A stretch of 64,000 bases of DNA. It comes from Luteibacter sp. (lineage in GTDB: Bacteria; Pseudomonadota; Gammaproteobacteria; Xanthomonadales; Rhodanobacteraceae). A program made the position numbers and the translations under genes. Of the stretch, positions 26,673-37,346 are shown one piece after another. Numbering within the stretch: position 1 is the stretch's first letter; each line of letters opens with the position of its first letter. Location: NCBI RefSeq assembly GCF_009912395.1, contig NZ_WNDO01000028.1, forward strand, positions 1-64,000, in the 5' to 3' direction. Below the pieces are notes generated by a model. It had not been told where the DNA came from, did not search any database, and saw nothing but the letters and a program-made list of their open reading frames with translations.

Positions 26673-26853
26673 GGCGCTCCATGGATGACGATGGAAAAAG
26701 ATGGGACGAATGGGGAGGCGGCCGCTCGAGGGCGGACGGGCAGGAGCCTGTACGTTGTCCTGGATCGAACATGGATGGATCCCCTGCCCCCCGGCTGGAA
26801 AGGGCCACCTACGATGTGTCCGGTGACCTGGGTTGCATCCTAGCCGGAATTGC

Positions 26854-26882
26854 TTGACGGCATCAAAACTTTTTGATCTAAT
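26854..26882 (+). promoter_or_regulatory. Sigma-70 promoter for the TonB-dependent receptor
   Basis: TTGACG, a 17-nt spacer and TCTAAT each match the consensus in five of six bases. The expected transcript start is near 26889, which leaves about 250 nt of untranslated leader before the receptor gene. Confidence 0.7.
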
Positions 26883-26885
26883 CAA
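26862..26885. promoter_or_regulatory. Candidate operator: overlapping inverted repeats across the promoter
   Basis: ATCAAAA-CT-TTTTGAT lies in the spacer and TTGAT-CTA-ATCAA overlaps the -10; they share a half site. A dimeric regulator bound here would block the promoter. The XRE-cupin regulator encoded 640 nt away is the natural candidate; this is inference. Confidence 0.55.
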
Positions 26886-26888
26886 ATC

Positions 26889-27142
26889 ACGTGAAGACAC
26901 CTTCGCCGACGCGCCTTGCCGGGCGCCGTCGCGCAGGCAGCAAGGGCCAGGGATGCCGACATCCACCGCGCCATCCGTTTTCGCAACGCGCACCACCCGA
27001 TAGCCCGCCTCTGGGGAGAGAGGGGCACCGCCAGGCAAGGCTTCCGCTCCGGACATCGCGTCCGTGGCACGGCGTCCCATGGTCTTTTTCCAGGCCGCCT
27101 GGCGAACGAACGCTTCGACATCAGACAACGAGGGGGTTAGGC
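26889..27142 (+). other. Long 5' leader of the TonB-dependent receptor, no gene recognised
   Basis: About 250 nt between the predicted transcript start and the receptor ATG. The receptor frame is open back to a GTG at 26891, but the extension (Arg/Pro-rich, no signal sequence) would bury the real signal peptide. I see no known riboswitch motif. Confidence 0.4.
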
Positions 27143-29446
27143 ATGAACCATCGACACGAACGCGCCCTGCTGTGCACGGCGATCCTGGCCGCCCTTCTGG
27201 CTGGCTCCGCGTACGCCCAGGACGCCACGCCGAACAAGCCCGCGGCATCGAAGAAATCCGACGAGGCACCCGTCGCACTGGACAGCATCACGGTCACCGC
27301 GACCAAGCGCGAGCAGGACGTGCAAAAGGTGCCGATCAGCATGGCCGCCTATACGGGCGAACAGCTGGAACGCCAGGGCATCACCAGTCTTTCGGACCTG
27401 TCGCGCATCGCGCCCGCGCTGAGCGTGGCCTCGTCCGGTCCCGGCGCGAACAACCTGATCGTGCGCGGCATCTCGTCCAGCGCCGGCTCCGCCGCCACCG
27501 TCGGCTACTACCTCGACGACGTACCGATCGCCGCGTCCAGCAATGCGGCCCTGATCTCCACGCGCGGTGTGATCGATCCGTCCGTGTTCGACATCCAGCG
27601 CGTGGAAGTGCTGCGCGGTCCGCAAGGCACGATCTATGGTTCCAGCTCGATGGGCGGCACGGTGAAGTACGTGACCAACCCGCCCGACGCGAACAGCACC
27701 GAGGTGCGTATCAAGGCCGACGCCTCCGGCACCTATCACGGCGGCCCCAACGGCAACATCAACGGCGTGGTGAATATCCCGCTACTGCAGGACAAGGTCG
27801 GCCTGCGCATCTCGGCCTACTACCGCGACGACGACGGCTATATCGACCGCTACCGCATCGATCCGAAGAACTACCTCGCGGCCGATCCGAATGGCGGCAA
27901 GCAGGACAACGTCAACACGTACAAGACCTACGGCACGCGCGTCGCCCTGCTCATCACCCCGGATGACACGCTGACCATCACGCCGAGCTTCATCTACCAG
28001 TACGCGAAGGTCGGCTCGCCGTTCACCTACGACAAGATTCCTGCCACGTTGCAGGACCCTTATCAGGTGCGCGACGTCAGCGAGGCTAACGTCCAGAAAT
28101 CCACCATATCCAACCTGGCTATCCACAAGCAGTTCGATGCGTTCGAGCTGATGTCGTCGACTTCGTACTTCACGCGCAACATCGACGTGAAGGACGACAG
28201 CTCCAAGGTGATCAACTACTTCTTCAACCTGCCGAGCGTGTATCCGACCACGATGTTCGGCCATTACAAGAACAAGGAATTCACCCAGGAAATCCGCGCG
28301 ACGAGCAAGTTCGACGGTCCGTTCCAGGCCATCGTGGGCGCGTTCTACCACGACGTGGACGCACCGCTGAGTTCGGCGATTCCCTATCCGGCCGGATTCA
28401 ACCAGACCTTCGGCACGCCCTTCCCCACGTATTCGACCATCTACGCGGGCGCGCGCCATGCCACGCTGGACGAGTACGCACTGTTCGGCGAGCTGTCTTA
28501 CAACATCACCGACAAGCTCAAGGCCAGCGTCGGCCTGCGCGCCTTCGAAGTGAAGCAGACCTTCCAGCAGAGCGGCGACGGCCCGCTCAACGGCGGCCCC
28601 AGCAATATGCGCAACAGCTCCAAGGACTACGGCAGCACGCCGAAGTACACCTTGCAGTACCAGATTTCGCCGGATCACATGATCTATGCGACGGCCTCGC
28701 AGGGTTACCGTCCCGGCGGTCCGAACAACCCGGCACCGGCGGCGTTGTGTGGCGCAGAGGTGAACGGACTGGGCTTGAGCCAGTCGCAGCTGAGCAAATA
28801 TGGCCCGGATTACCTGTGGAACTACGAGATCGGCGCGAAGACGGCATGGCTCGACCATCGCCTGCTGATCAACGCCTCGGTCTACCACATCGACTGGACC
28901 AAGGTGCAGCAGCAGATCGTGCTCGGCTGCGGCTACAACATCACGGCCAACTTCGGTGACGCGGTGAGTCAGGGCGGCGAGCTGGAAATCAGCTACATGC
29001 CGGTGGCCGGACTGACCCTCGGCGCAGGCTTCGGCTACACCGATGCGCACCTGAAGAGCGATGTGCCCGGCACGCCGGCCAAGAACGGCGACCGCCTGAC
29101 CAACGTGCCGCGCTTCACCGGCTCGCTGTCCGCGGAATACCGTCGCCGGGTCAACGCCGAGTACATGGGCTTCATGCGTGCGGATATAGGCTTTATCGGC
29201 AACGCGACCTTCCTTTACGACCGCACCAGCCCGTTCTATCGCCGTGGCGGCTTCGCCACGACCAACCTACGGGTCGGCGTGGAAGGCAACAGCGGCTTCG
29301 ATGTCTCGCTGTACGCGACAAACATCTTCGACAAGCGCGGCGAAACAGACCTGCCGGTCGCGATTTCCGCCGACCTGCCCACGACCCGCCGCGTCGCGTT
29401 GAACCAGCCGCGTACCGTCGGCGTGACCGTGCAATACCACTACTGA
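27143..29446 (+). CDS. TonB-dependent receptor
   Basis: A 767-residue outer-membrane receptor: signal peptide (about 1-25, AYAQ), TonB-box-like LDSITVTA, plug domain (EVLRGPQGTIYGSSSMGGT), then a 22-strand barrel ending in the aromatic VTVQYHY. The sequence type (TATKREQDVQKVPISM...) is that of the large xanthomonad/sphingomonad TonB-dependent receptor group that imports plant- or polymer-derived compounds rather than siderophores. The ATG at 27143 has a GAGGGGG site. It is divergent from the SnoaL and XRE-cupin genes, which suggests that a small carbon compound controls uptake. The ligand is unknown. Confidence 0.93.
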   Translation: MNHRHERALLCTAILAALLAGSAYAQDATPNKPAASKKSDEAPVALDSITVTATKREQDVQKVPISMAAYTGEQLERQGITSLSDLSRIAPALSVASSGPGANNLIVRGISSSAGSAATVGYYLDDVPIAASSNAALISTRGVIDPSVFDIQRVEVLRGPQGTIYGSSSMGGTVKYVTNPPDANSTEVRIKADASGTYHGGPNGNINGVVNIPLLQDKVGLRISAYYRDDDGYIDRYRIDPKNYLAADPNGGKQDNVNTYKTYGTRVALLITPDDTLTITPSFIYQYAKVGSPFTYDKIPATLQDPYQVRDVSEANVQKSTISNLAIHKQFDAFELMSSTSYFTRNIDVKDDSSKVINYFFNLPSVYPTTMFGHYKNKEFTQEIRATSKFDGPFQAIVGAFYHDVDAPLSSAIPYPAGFNQTFGTPFPTYSTIYAGARHATLDEYALFGELSYNITDKLKASVGLRAFEVKQTFQQSGDGPLNGGPSNMRNSSKDYGSTPKYTLQYQISPDHMIYATASQGYRPGGPNNPAPAALCGAEVNGLGLSQSQLSKYGPDYLWNYEIGAKTAWLDHRLLINASVYHIDWTKVQQQIVLGCGYNITANFGDAVSQGGELEISYMPVAGLTLGAGFGYTDAHLKSDVPGTPAKNGDRLTNVPRFTGSLSAEYRRRVNAEYMGFMRADIGFIGNATFLYDRTSPFYRRGGFATTNLRVGVEGNSGFDVSLYATNIFDKRGETDLPVAISADLPTTRRVALNQPRTVGVTVQYHY

Positions 29447-29453
29447 GCCCGTT

Positions 29454-29480
29454 GCCGGGCCGCGCTCATCGCGGCCCGGC
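29454..29480 (+). terminator. GC-rich hairpin after the TonB-dependent receptor
   Basis: GCCGGGCCGCG, a five-base loop and the exact reverse complement, 7 nt past the receptor stop. No T run follows, so termination strength is uncertain. The remaining gap to 29635 has no gene; it contains two CTGTCAC copies 13 nt apart. Confidence 0.55.
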
Positions 29481-29635
29481 GTCTCTAGCAGAAAGTTTCG
29501 TAGGAATCTGTCACATCCCCCTGTCACAAACTTGCGGCACACTCCGCAAGCGGGCCTGACAGGGGGAACGCCGCGCCAGGTCATGGCGGGTGCTTCGGGT
29601 CGCGTACAACCTAAGGACTCGAAGGGGAACAACGC

Positions 29636-32371
29636 ATGCGTTCGACCACGACTCGGCGCGCCCTCTGGGCGGCGCTGACCGGCCTTGCCGCCATTGCGCC
29701 GCTCCAGGCTGCCGATCTCTCGATCACCCAGTTCCGTGTCCGCGGTCCCGCGGGCGGCAACGACGAATTCATCGAAGTACAGAACACCGGCACCGCGCCG
29801 CTGGACCTGTCGGGCTACAAGCTCAACGCGTCGAACGCCAGCGGCACGACCGGTACGCGCTTTACCTTCCCGGCCGGCGCCACCGTGGCCCCCGGTTGCT
29901 TCGCCCTGCTCGCCAACATGGCGGCCTCGGGCTACTCCGGCAGCGTCACGCCGGACTTCAAGTACAGCACCGGCATCACCGACGACGGCGGTCTCGCGCT
30001 GCTGAACACCTCCGGCACCGTCGTTGACCAGGTCGGCCTCAGCACCGGTTCGGCGTACAAGCTCGGCACCGCGCTCACCAGCCTGGGCAGCAGCAACGCC
30101 GACCAGGGCTATGGCCGCAAGACGAACGCCGCCGGCTTCCCGCAGACCACCGGCGATAACGCCGCCGACTGGATCAAGGTCGCACCGACCGCGCCGCGCA
30201 ACAGCACGTCGCCCTGCGTCGCCCAGGGCCCGGCCCTGTCGATCGCTGACAGCACCGTCAGCCTGCGCAACAGCGATGACGTGCAGATGCCGTTCACCGT
30301 CACGCTGACCAAGGCTGGCGGCGAAGACGTCACCGTGCACGCCGCCACCGCCGACGACACCGCCACCGTCGCGGCCGGTGACTACGATGCGCTCAACACC
30401 ACGCTGACCATCCCGGCCGGCTCGACCAGCGCCACGGTCAACGTCACCGTGCATGGCGCCAAGGCTGCCGGTCCGGACAAGGCGTTCCGCGTGAACCTCA
30501 CCGACGCCACCGACGGCATCACGATCACCAAGGGTTCCGCCATCGGCGCGATCCTCAACGAGATCCCCGTCGCCGCCGAAATCTGGCAGGTCACCGGTCG
30601 TGGCCAGGTCTCGCCGATGCTCGGCAAGCGCGTGTCCACCAAGGGCAATATCGTGACCGCGGTCGGCCCGGCCGGCTTCACGATGCAGACCCCGGACAAC
30701 CGCGCCGACGACGACGCGCTGACCTCGAACGGCATCTACGTGTTCACCAGCGCGGCCCCGACCGTGAAGATCGGCGACCAGGTGGACGTCGAAGCAACCG
30801 TCGACAACTACTACAACCTGCCGGAGCTGAAGAACGCGACGGTCACCACCACGATGCACGGCGCCCGTCTGCCGAAGGCCGTCGTCTTCAACGACAAGGT
30901 GCCCTCGTCCGATCCGAACGCCCTGTCGTGCGGCACGACGAACTTCCAGTGCTTCGTCGGCATGCGCGTCACCATCGACGACGGCATGATCACCACCGGC
31001 AACCTGCGCTTCAGCAACGAGCCGTTCGCCGAGGTCTATATCACCGCCAACGGCAAGCGCTCACTGCGCGAGCCGGGCGTGCGTTACACCGTGCCGGTGC
31101 CCGATGGCGTGAACCTCGGCAACTGGTCGGGTAACCCGCAGGTGCTGAAGATGAACACGGCCGACTACGGCGCCGTGCCGGTCAACACACCGTTCAACGC
31201 GGGCACCACCTTCCGTGCGGAAGGCGTGATCTCGTATGCCTTCGGCGCGTACACCTTCATACCGACCAAGGTCACGGTCAAGAAGGCCGCACCGCTGCCG
31301 CGTCCGGTCGATGCCCGTCCGTTCTTCGCGGTGCGCGTGGGTGCGCTGAACACGGAGCGCTTCTGCGATACCGAGTTCAACACGACCTTCACCTGCAGCG
31401 GCGGTAGCAAGGAGCCGTCCGCCGACGACGTGAAGCTGAAGACGCAGCGTCTGTCTGCGTACATCGGTAGCGTGCTGAAGCTGCCGGACATCCTGTCGGT
31501 GGAAGAGGTGAAGAGCCTCACCGTCCTGCAGGGCCTCGCCAAGCAGCTGGGTGACGACTACCCGGCCCAGTACGAAGCCTTCCTGCAGCCGGGCCACGAT
31601 CCGAGCGGCATCAACGTGGGCTTCCTCGTGCGTACGGATCGCGTGCGCGTGGTGAACGTCCGCCAACTCGACGCCGACGCGACATGGCAGGACCAGGGCA
31701 ACACCTCGTTCCTGCACGACCATCCGCCGCTGCTGCTGACCGCCGACGTCCCGACCCTGCTCGGCCGCATGCGCGTCAACGTGATCGCGGTGCATCCGAA
31801 GGCCCGCCAGAACGTCGACAAGACCGGCACCACGGCTGACCGCGACCGCCAGAAGCGCTTCCTCCAGGCCCAGTCGCTGGCGACCCAGGTGCAGGCGTTG
31901 CAGACCGACCGCAAGAACCTCTTCACCCCGCTGCTGGTGGTGGGCGACTTCAACGCCTATCAGTTCACCGACGGCTTTGCGGACGTGGTCGGCCTGATAT
32001 CGGGCAAGTACGACGACAGCCAGAATCTGCTGAAGCTCGGCAAGAACATCGTCAAGCCCACGCTGTGGAACGCGGTGGATTCGGTACCGGCGAACGACCG
32101 CTACTCGTTCCTGTTCACCGAGAACTTCGGCAACGTGCAGGGCCAGGCCCCGCGCTCGGTGCCGACGCACCAGGTGCTCGACCATGCGCTGCTGAACGTC
32201 AACGCCCGCGCCCTGTTCCTGCGCATGCAGTACGGCCGAGACAACCTCGACGCGCCGGTGCAAACGCTGGACGACGCGGCCAAGGCCACCGACGCGAAGA
32301 AGGCGATGGGTTCGTCCGACCACGACGGTTTCGTGGTGGACATGCTCGCGCTGCCGACCATCCTGCTGTGA
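29636..32371 (+). CDS. Secreted ExeM-like nuclease (LTD, OB and endonuclease/exonuclease/phosphatase domains)
   Basis: A 911-residue exported enzyme: signal peptide (1-26), lamin-tail domain (about 27-140; NDEFIEVQNTGTAPLDLSGY), a Calx-beta-like region (about 200-310), an OB-fold region (about 315-400), and a C-terminal EEP nuclease domain with SVEEVKS, LLVVGDFNAYQ and SSDHDGFVVD, the Glu/Asp/Asn/His residues of the active site. The layout matches ExeM/NucH extracellular DNases that degrade environmental DNA. It may scavenge phosphate or nucleosides, or loosen biofilm. Two intrinsic terminators follow. Confidence 0.88.
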   Translation: MRSTTTRRALWAALTGLAAIAPLQAADLSITQFRVRGPAGGNDEFIEVQNTGTAPLDLSGYKLNASNASGTTGTRFTFPAGATVAPGCFALLANMAASGYSGSVTPDFKYSTGITDDGGLALLNTSGTVVDQVGLSTGSAYKLGTALTSLGSSNADQGYGRKTNAAGFPQTTGDNAADWIKVAPTAPRNSTSPCVAQGPALSIADSTVSLRNSDDVQMPFTVTLTKAGGEDVTVHAATADDTATVAAGDYDALNTTLTIPAGSTSATVNVTVHGAKAAGPDKAFRVNLTDATDGITITKGSAIGAILNEIPVAAEIWQVTGRGQVSPMLGKRVSTKGNIVTAVGPAGFTMQTPDNRADDDALTSNGIYVFTSAAPTVKIGDQVDVEATVDNYYNLPELKNATVTTTMHGARLPKAVVFNDKVPSSDPNALSCGTTNFQCFVGMRVTIDDGMITTGNLRFSNEPFAEVYITANGKRSLREPGVRYTVPVPDGVNLGNWSGNPQVLKMNTADYGAVPVNTPFNAGTTFRAEGVISYAFGAYTFIPTKVTVKKAAPLPRPVDARPFFAVRVGALNTERFCDTEFNTTFTCSGGSKEPSADDVKLKTQRLSAYIGSVLKLPDILSVEEVKSLTVLQGLAKQLGDDYPAQYEAFLQPGHDPSGINVGFLVRTDRVRVVNVRQLDADATWQDQGNTSFLHDHPPLLLTADVPTLLGRMRVNVIAVHPKARQNVDKTGTTADRDRQKRFLQAQSLATQVQALQTDRKNLFTPLLVVGDFNAYQFTDGFADVVGLISGKYDDSQNLLKLGKNIVKPTLWNAVDSVPANDRYSFLFTENFGNVQGQAPRSVPTHQVLDHALLNVNARALFLRMQYGRDNLDAPVQTLDDAAKATDAKKAMGSSDHDGFVVDMLALPTILL

Positions 32372-32380
32372 TGTAAATGA

Positions 32381-32412
32381 AAAACGCCCGGCGCGATGCC
32401 GGGCGTTTTTTT
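32381..32412 (+). terminator. Intrinsic terminator 1 after the nuclease gene
   Basis: CGCCCGGC and GCCGGGCG form a perfect 8-bp stem with five-base loop followed by seven T; an A run on the other side could also serve the minus strand. Confidence 0.92.
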
Positions 32413-32416
32413 GTGC

Positions 32417-32452
32417 GAAAGCGCCCGTTTTTACCGGGCGCTTTCTTTTTTT
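32417..32452 (+). terminator. Intrinsic terminator 2 after the nuclease gene
   Basis: GAAAGCGCCCG and CGGGCGCTTTC form an 11-bp perfect stem followed by seven T, only 5 nt after the first terminator: a tandem terminator. Confidence 0.9.
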
Positions 32453-32532
32453 GTAGGAGCGCGCTTGCGCGCGATCCCGCGATAGCGGGCCAGAGTGCCG
32501 CTGCCGCGGATCGCGCGCAAGCGCGCTCCTAC
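32453..32532. repeat. REP palindrome
   Basis: GTAGGAGCGCGCTTGCGCGC with its reverse complement and an 80-nt span. It begins on the base after the T run of the preceding terminator. Confidence 0.9.
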
Positions 32533-32537
32533 ACGGC

Positions 32538-32608
32538 GTTAGCCCATCAATCGACGTTAGGCCGTCAACCGCGGTTAGGCCATCAACCGCCGTCAGGCCG
32601 CCAATCGA

Positions 32609-32609
<1 letters not shown>
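32538..32609. repeat. Four imperfect 18-bp tandem repeats
   Basis: Four consecutive copies: GTTAGCCCATCAATCGAC, GTTAGGCCGTCAACCGCG, GTTAGGCCATCAACCGCC and GTCAGGCCGCCAATCGAT. They end on the first base of the proline iminopeptidase stop codon (minus strand), so the array is the 3' untranslated region of that gene. Eighteen bases equal six codons. Confidence 0.75.
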
Positions 32610-35042
<2,433 letters not shown>

Positions 35043-35166
35043 GGGCGGCATCGCTCGGGTGATCCGTCGAGGGTGCCAGCGCCAGGCGACGGCGTCCACT
35101 GCACTGCAACATTCCTGTCGTCCATCTGGCATAGTGGATGTCCATCCACGCGGAACCTGACCGGCC

Positions 35167-36402
35167 ATGAAGCGCACGTCGTATCCGAAAGAGGACATCA
35201 AGGTCTTGCTGCTCGAAGGCGTCAGCCGCAGCGCCCTCGACACCTTCCGCCAGGCCGGATACACGCAGATCGAGTTCCATGAGAAATCCCTGCCCGACGA
35301 CGAGCTGCGTGAGCGCATCGCCGACGCGCACATCGTGGGCATCCGCTCGCGCACCCATCTCAGCGCCGATGTCCTGGCCCATGCGCGCCGACTGATCGCC
35401 GTGGGCTGCTTCTGCATCGGCACCAACCAGGTCGATGCAGCCGAGGCCGAACGCCTGGGCGTGCCGGTCTTCAACGCGCCCTACTCCAACACCCGCAGCG
35501 TCGCCGAGCTGGTGATCGCCGAGACGATCCTGCTGGTCCGCCGCATCCCCGAGAAGAACGCCGAATGCCATCGCGGCGGCTGGTCGAAGTCGGCCGCCGG
35601 CAGCTTCGAGGTGCGCGACAAGGTGCTGGGCATCGTCGGCTACGGCCATATCGGCACCCAGGTCGGCGTGCTGGCCGAAGCCCTGGGCATGCGAGTGATC
35701 TTCCACGACATCGAGCCCAAGCTCTCGCTGGGCAACGCCCGCCCGGCCTCCAGCCTGGAAGACCTGCTGGAACGCGCCGACGTGGTGACCCTGCACGTCC
35801 CGGAAACCCCGCAGACCAAGCTCATGATCGGCGCCGCCGAGATCGGCCGCATGCGCCCCGGCGCCATGCTGGTAAACGCGTCGCGCGGTACGGTGGTCGA
35901 TATCGACGCCCTGGCCGATGCGTTGCGTTCCAGCTACCTGGCCGGTGCCGCCATCGACGTCTTCCCGGTCGAACCCAAGGGCAATGGCGACCCGTTCGTC
36001 TCACCCCTGGTGGGCATGGACAACGTGATCCTCACCCCACACGTGGGCGGCAGCACCGCCGAGGCACAGGAGAACATCGGCATCGAGGTCGCGTCCAAAC
36101 TGGTGCGCTACAGCGACAACGGCAGCACCCTGTCGGCAGTGAACTTCCCCGAGGTGTCACTGCCCGGCCACGCCACCAGCCGCCGCCTGCTGCACATCCA
36201 CCGCAACATCCCCGGCGTGCTGTCAAAGGTCAACGAGGTGTTTTCGCGCGCCGCCGTGAACATCGACGGCCAGTACCTGCAGACTTCGCCGCAGGTGGGC
36301 TACGTGGTGATCGACGTAACCACCAGCGAAGAGCACGCCGCCGCCCTGCGCAACGAACTGGCGGCGATCGAAGGCACCCTGAGGGCGCGCGTCCTCTACT
36401 GA
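35167..36402 (+). CDS. serA: D-3-phosphoglycerate dehydrogenase
   Basis: A 411-residue SerA, first enzyme of serine biosynthesis. It has the D-isomer hydroxyacid dehydrogenase fold with the NAD loop GIVGYGHIGTQVG, NASRGTVVDIDAL (catalytic Arg), and HVGGSTAEAQENIG (catalytic His), followed by a C-terminal ACT domain (HIHRNIPGVLSKVNEVF) for serine feedback. Length equals that of the E. coli enzyme (410). It is divergent from the D-2-hydroxyglutarate dehydrogenase-like gene, with a 124-nt gap, and its 3' end overlaps the convergent diguanylate cyclase gene by 7 nt. Confidence 0.97.
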   Translation: MKRTSYPKEDIKVLLLEGVSRSALDTFRQAGYTQIEFHEKSLPDDELRERIADAHIVGIRSRTHLSADVLAHARRLIAVGCFCIGTNQVDAAEAERLGVPVFNAPYSNTRSVAELVIAETILLVRRIPEKNAECHRGGWSKSAAGSFEVRDKVLGIVGYGHIGTQVGVLAEALGMRVIFHDIEPKLSLGNARPASSLEDLLERADVVTLHVPETPQTKLMIGAAEIGRMRPGAMLVNASRGTVVDIDALADALRSSYLAGAAIDVFPVEPKGNGDPFVSPLVGMDNVILTPHVGGSTAEAQENIGIEVASKLVRYSDNGSTLSAVNFPEVSLPGHATSRRLLHIHRNIPGVLSKVNEVFSRAAVNIDGQYLQTSPQVGYVVIDVTTSEEHAAALRNELAAIEGTLRARVLY

Positions 36403-37346
36403 GGCGCGTCGTCCGAGACGACCCGCGCCCTGCCCCGCTGCTTGGCGACATAGAGGCGACGGTCGGCCACGGCGATGAAGGGATTCACCTCGTCGCCGTC
36501 CTTCGGCACCAGGGTATGCACGCCCGCGCTCAGGGTCAGGCGTCCTGCCGGGCCGGTTCCCGCATGCGGGATCAGGGCGCGATCCACCAGATGCAGGCAG
36601 CGCCAGGCCTGAGCCATGGCGGTCGCTTCGTCCGTATCCGGCAGCAGCAGCACGAATTCCTCGCCGCCGAAACGACAGAGCAGGTCACGCGGGCCGCGCA
36701 GGATGCCGGTGAGCGTCTTCGCCACGCGCTTCAGGCACTCGTCGCCTTCGAGATGCCCGTAGTGGTCGTTGTACTGCTTGAAGTAGTCGATATCGAGCAC
36801 GACCACGGACACCGGCTGGCGCAGACGCTTCGCCTCGCGCCACTCCAGGTCCATCATCGCGTCAAAACGACGGCGGTTGGCCACGCCCGTGAGGCCATCC
36901 TTGTAGGACAGCTCTTCCAGCTCGCGCTGCATGTCGAGCAGCTTTTCCTCGGTGCGCTTGCGTTCGCTGATATCGAACATGAAGCCGATCAGCGCGTTCG
37001 GCGAGCCATCCGGGTTACGGACCACGTGCACGACGTCACGGATCCAGACGAAGGTGCCGTCCTTGCGCAAGGCACGGTAGTCGGCTTCGTGGTCGATACC
37101 CGCCTGCGACTGGGCCACGCAGAAGTTGAAGACCCATTCGCGGTCCTCGGGATGCATGCGATCGGCCCAGTCCTGAACGGTCTGCCATGACTTTGGCGAC
37201 CAGCCAAGCAATTCCTCGATCTGCGGGCCGATGTAGTCGAAACGCAACGTCGCCCAGTCGATTTTCCAGGGGATGGCCCGGGTCGATTCGAGCAGGGTTT
37301 TGTAGAGCCCTGGTTCCTCGGTGAGGATCGCGTCGTCGATGCTCAT
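36396..37346 (-). CDS. PAS-GGDEF diguanylate cyclase
   Basis: A 316-residue cytosolic protein: PAS/PAC (about 20-130; DYIGPQIEELLGWSPKSW, ALRKDGTFVWIRDVV), a short coiled coil, then GGDEF (about 150-312) with active-site GGEEF. The product would be cyclic di-GMP. The inhibitory I-site upstream of GGEEF reads GPRD instead of RxxD, so product inhibition is probably absent. Its start overlaps the stop of the lyase-like gene upstream by 4 nt. The PAS ligand is unknown. Confidence 0.93.
   Translation of the reverse strand: MSIDDAILTEEPGLYKTLLESTRAIPWKIDWATLRFDYIGPQIEELLGWSPKSWQTVQDWADRMHPEDREWVFNFCVAQSQAGIDHEADYRALRKDGTFVWIRDVVHVVRNPDGSPNALIGFMFDISERKRTEEKLLDMQRELEELSYKDGLTGVANRRRFDAMMDLEWREAKRLRQPVSVVVLDIDYFKQYNDHYGHLEGDECLKRVAKTLTGILRGPRDLLCRFGGEEFVLLLPDTDEATAMAQAWRCLHLVDRALIPHAGTGPAGRLTLSAGVHTLVPKDGDEVNPFIAVADRRLYVAKQRGRARVVSDDAPQ

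Noticed and set aside
26891-27142. N-terminal extension of the TonB-dependent receptor from a GTG
   Set aside because: The extension is Arg/Pro-rich, has no signal sequence, and would place the true signal peptide 84 residues into the protein.
29508-29527. Two CTGTCAC copies upstream of the nuclease gene as a Pho box
   Set aside because: The copies are 13 nt apart, not the 11 nt expected for PhoB, and no third repeat in register is seen.
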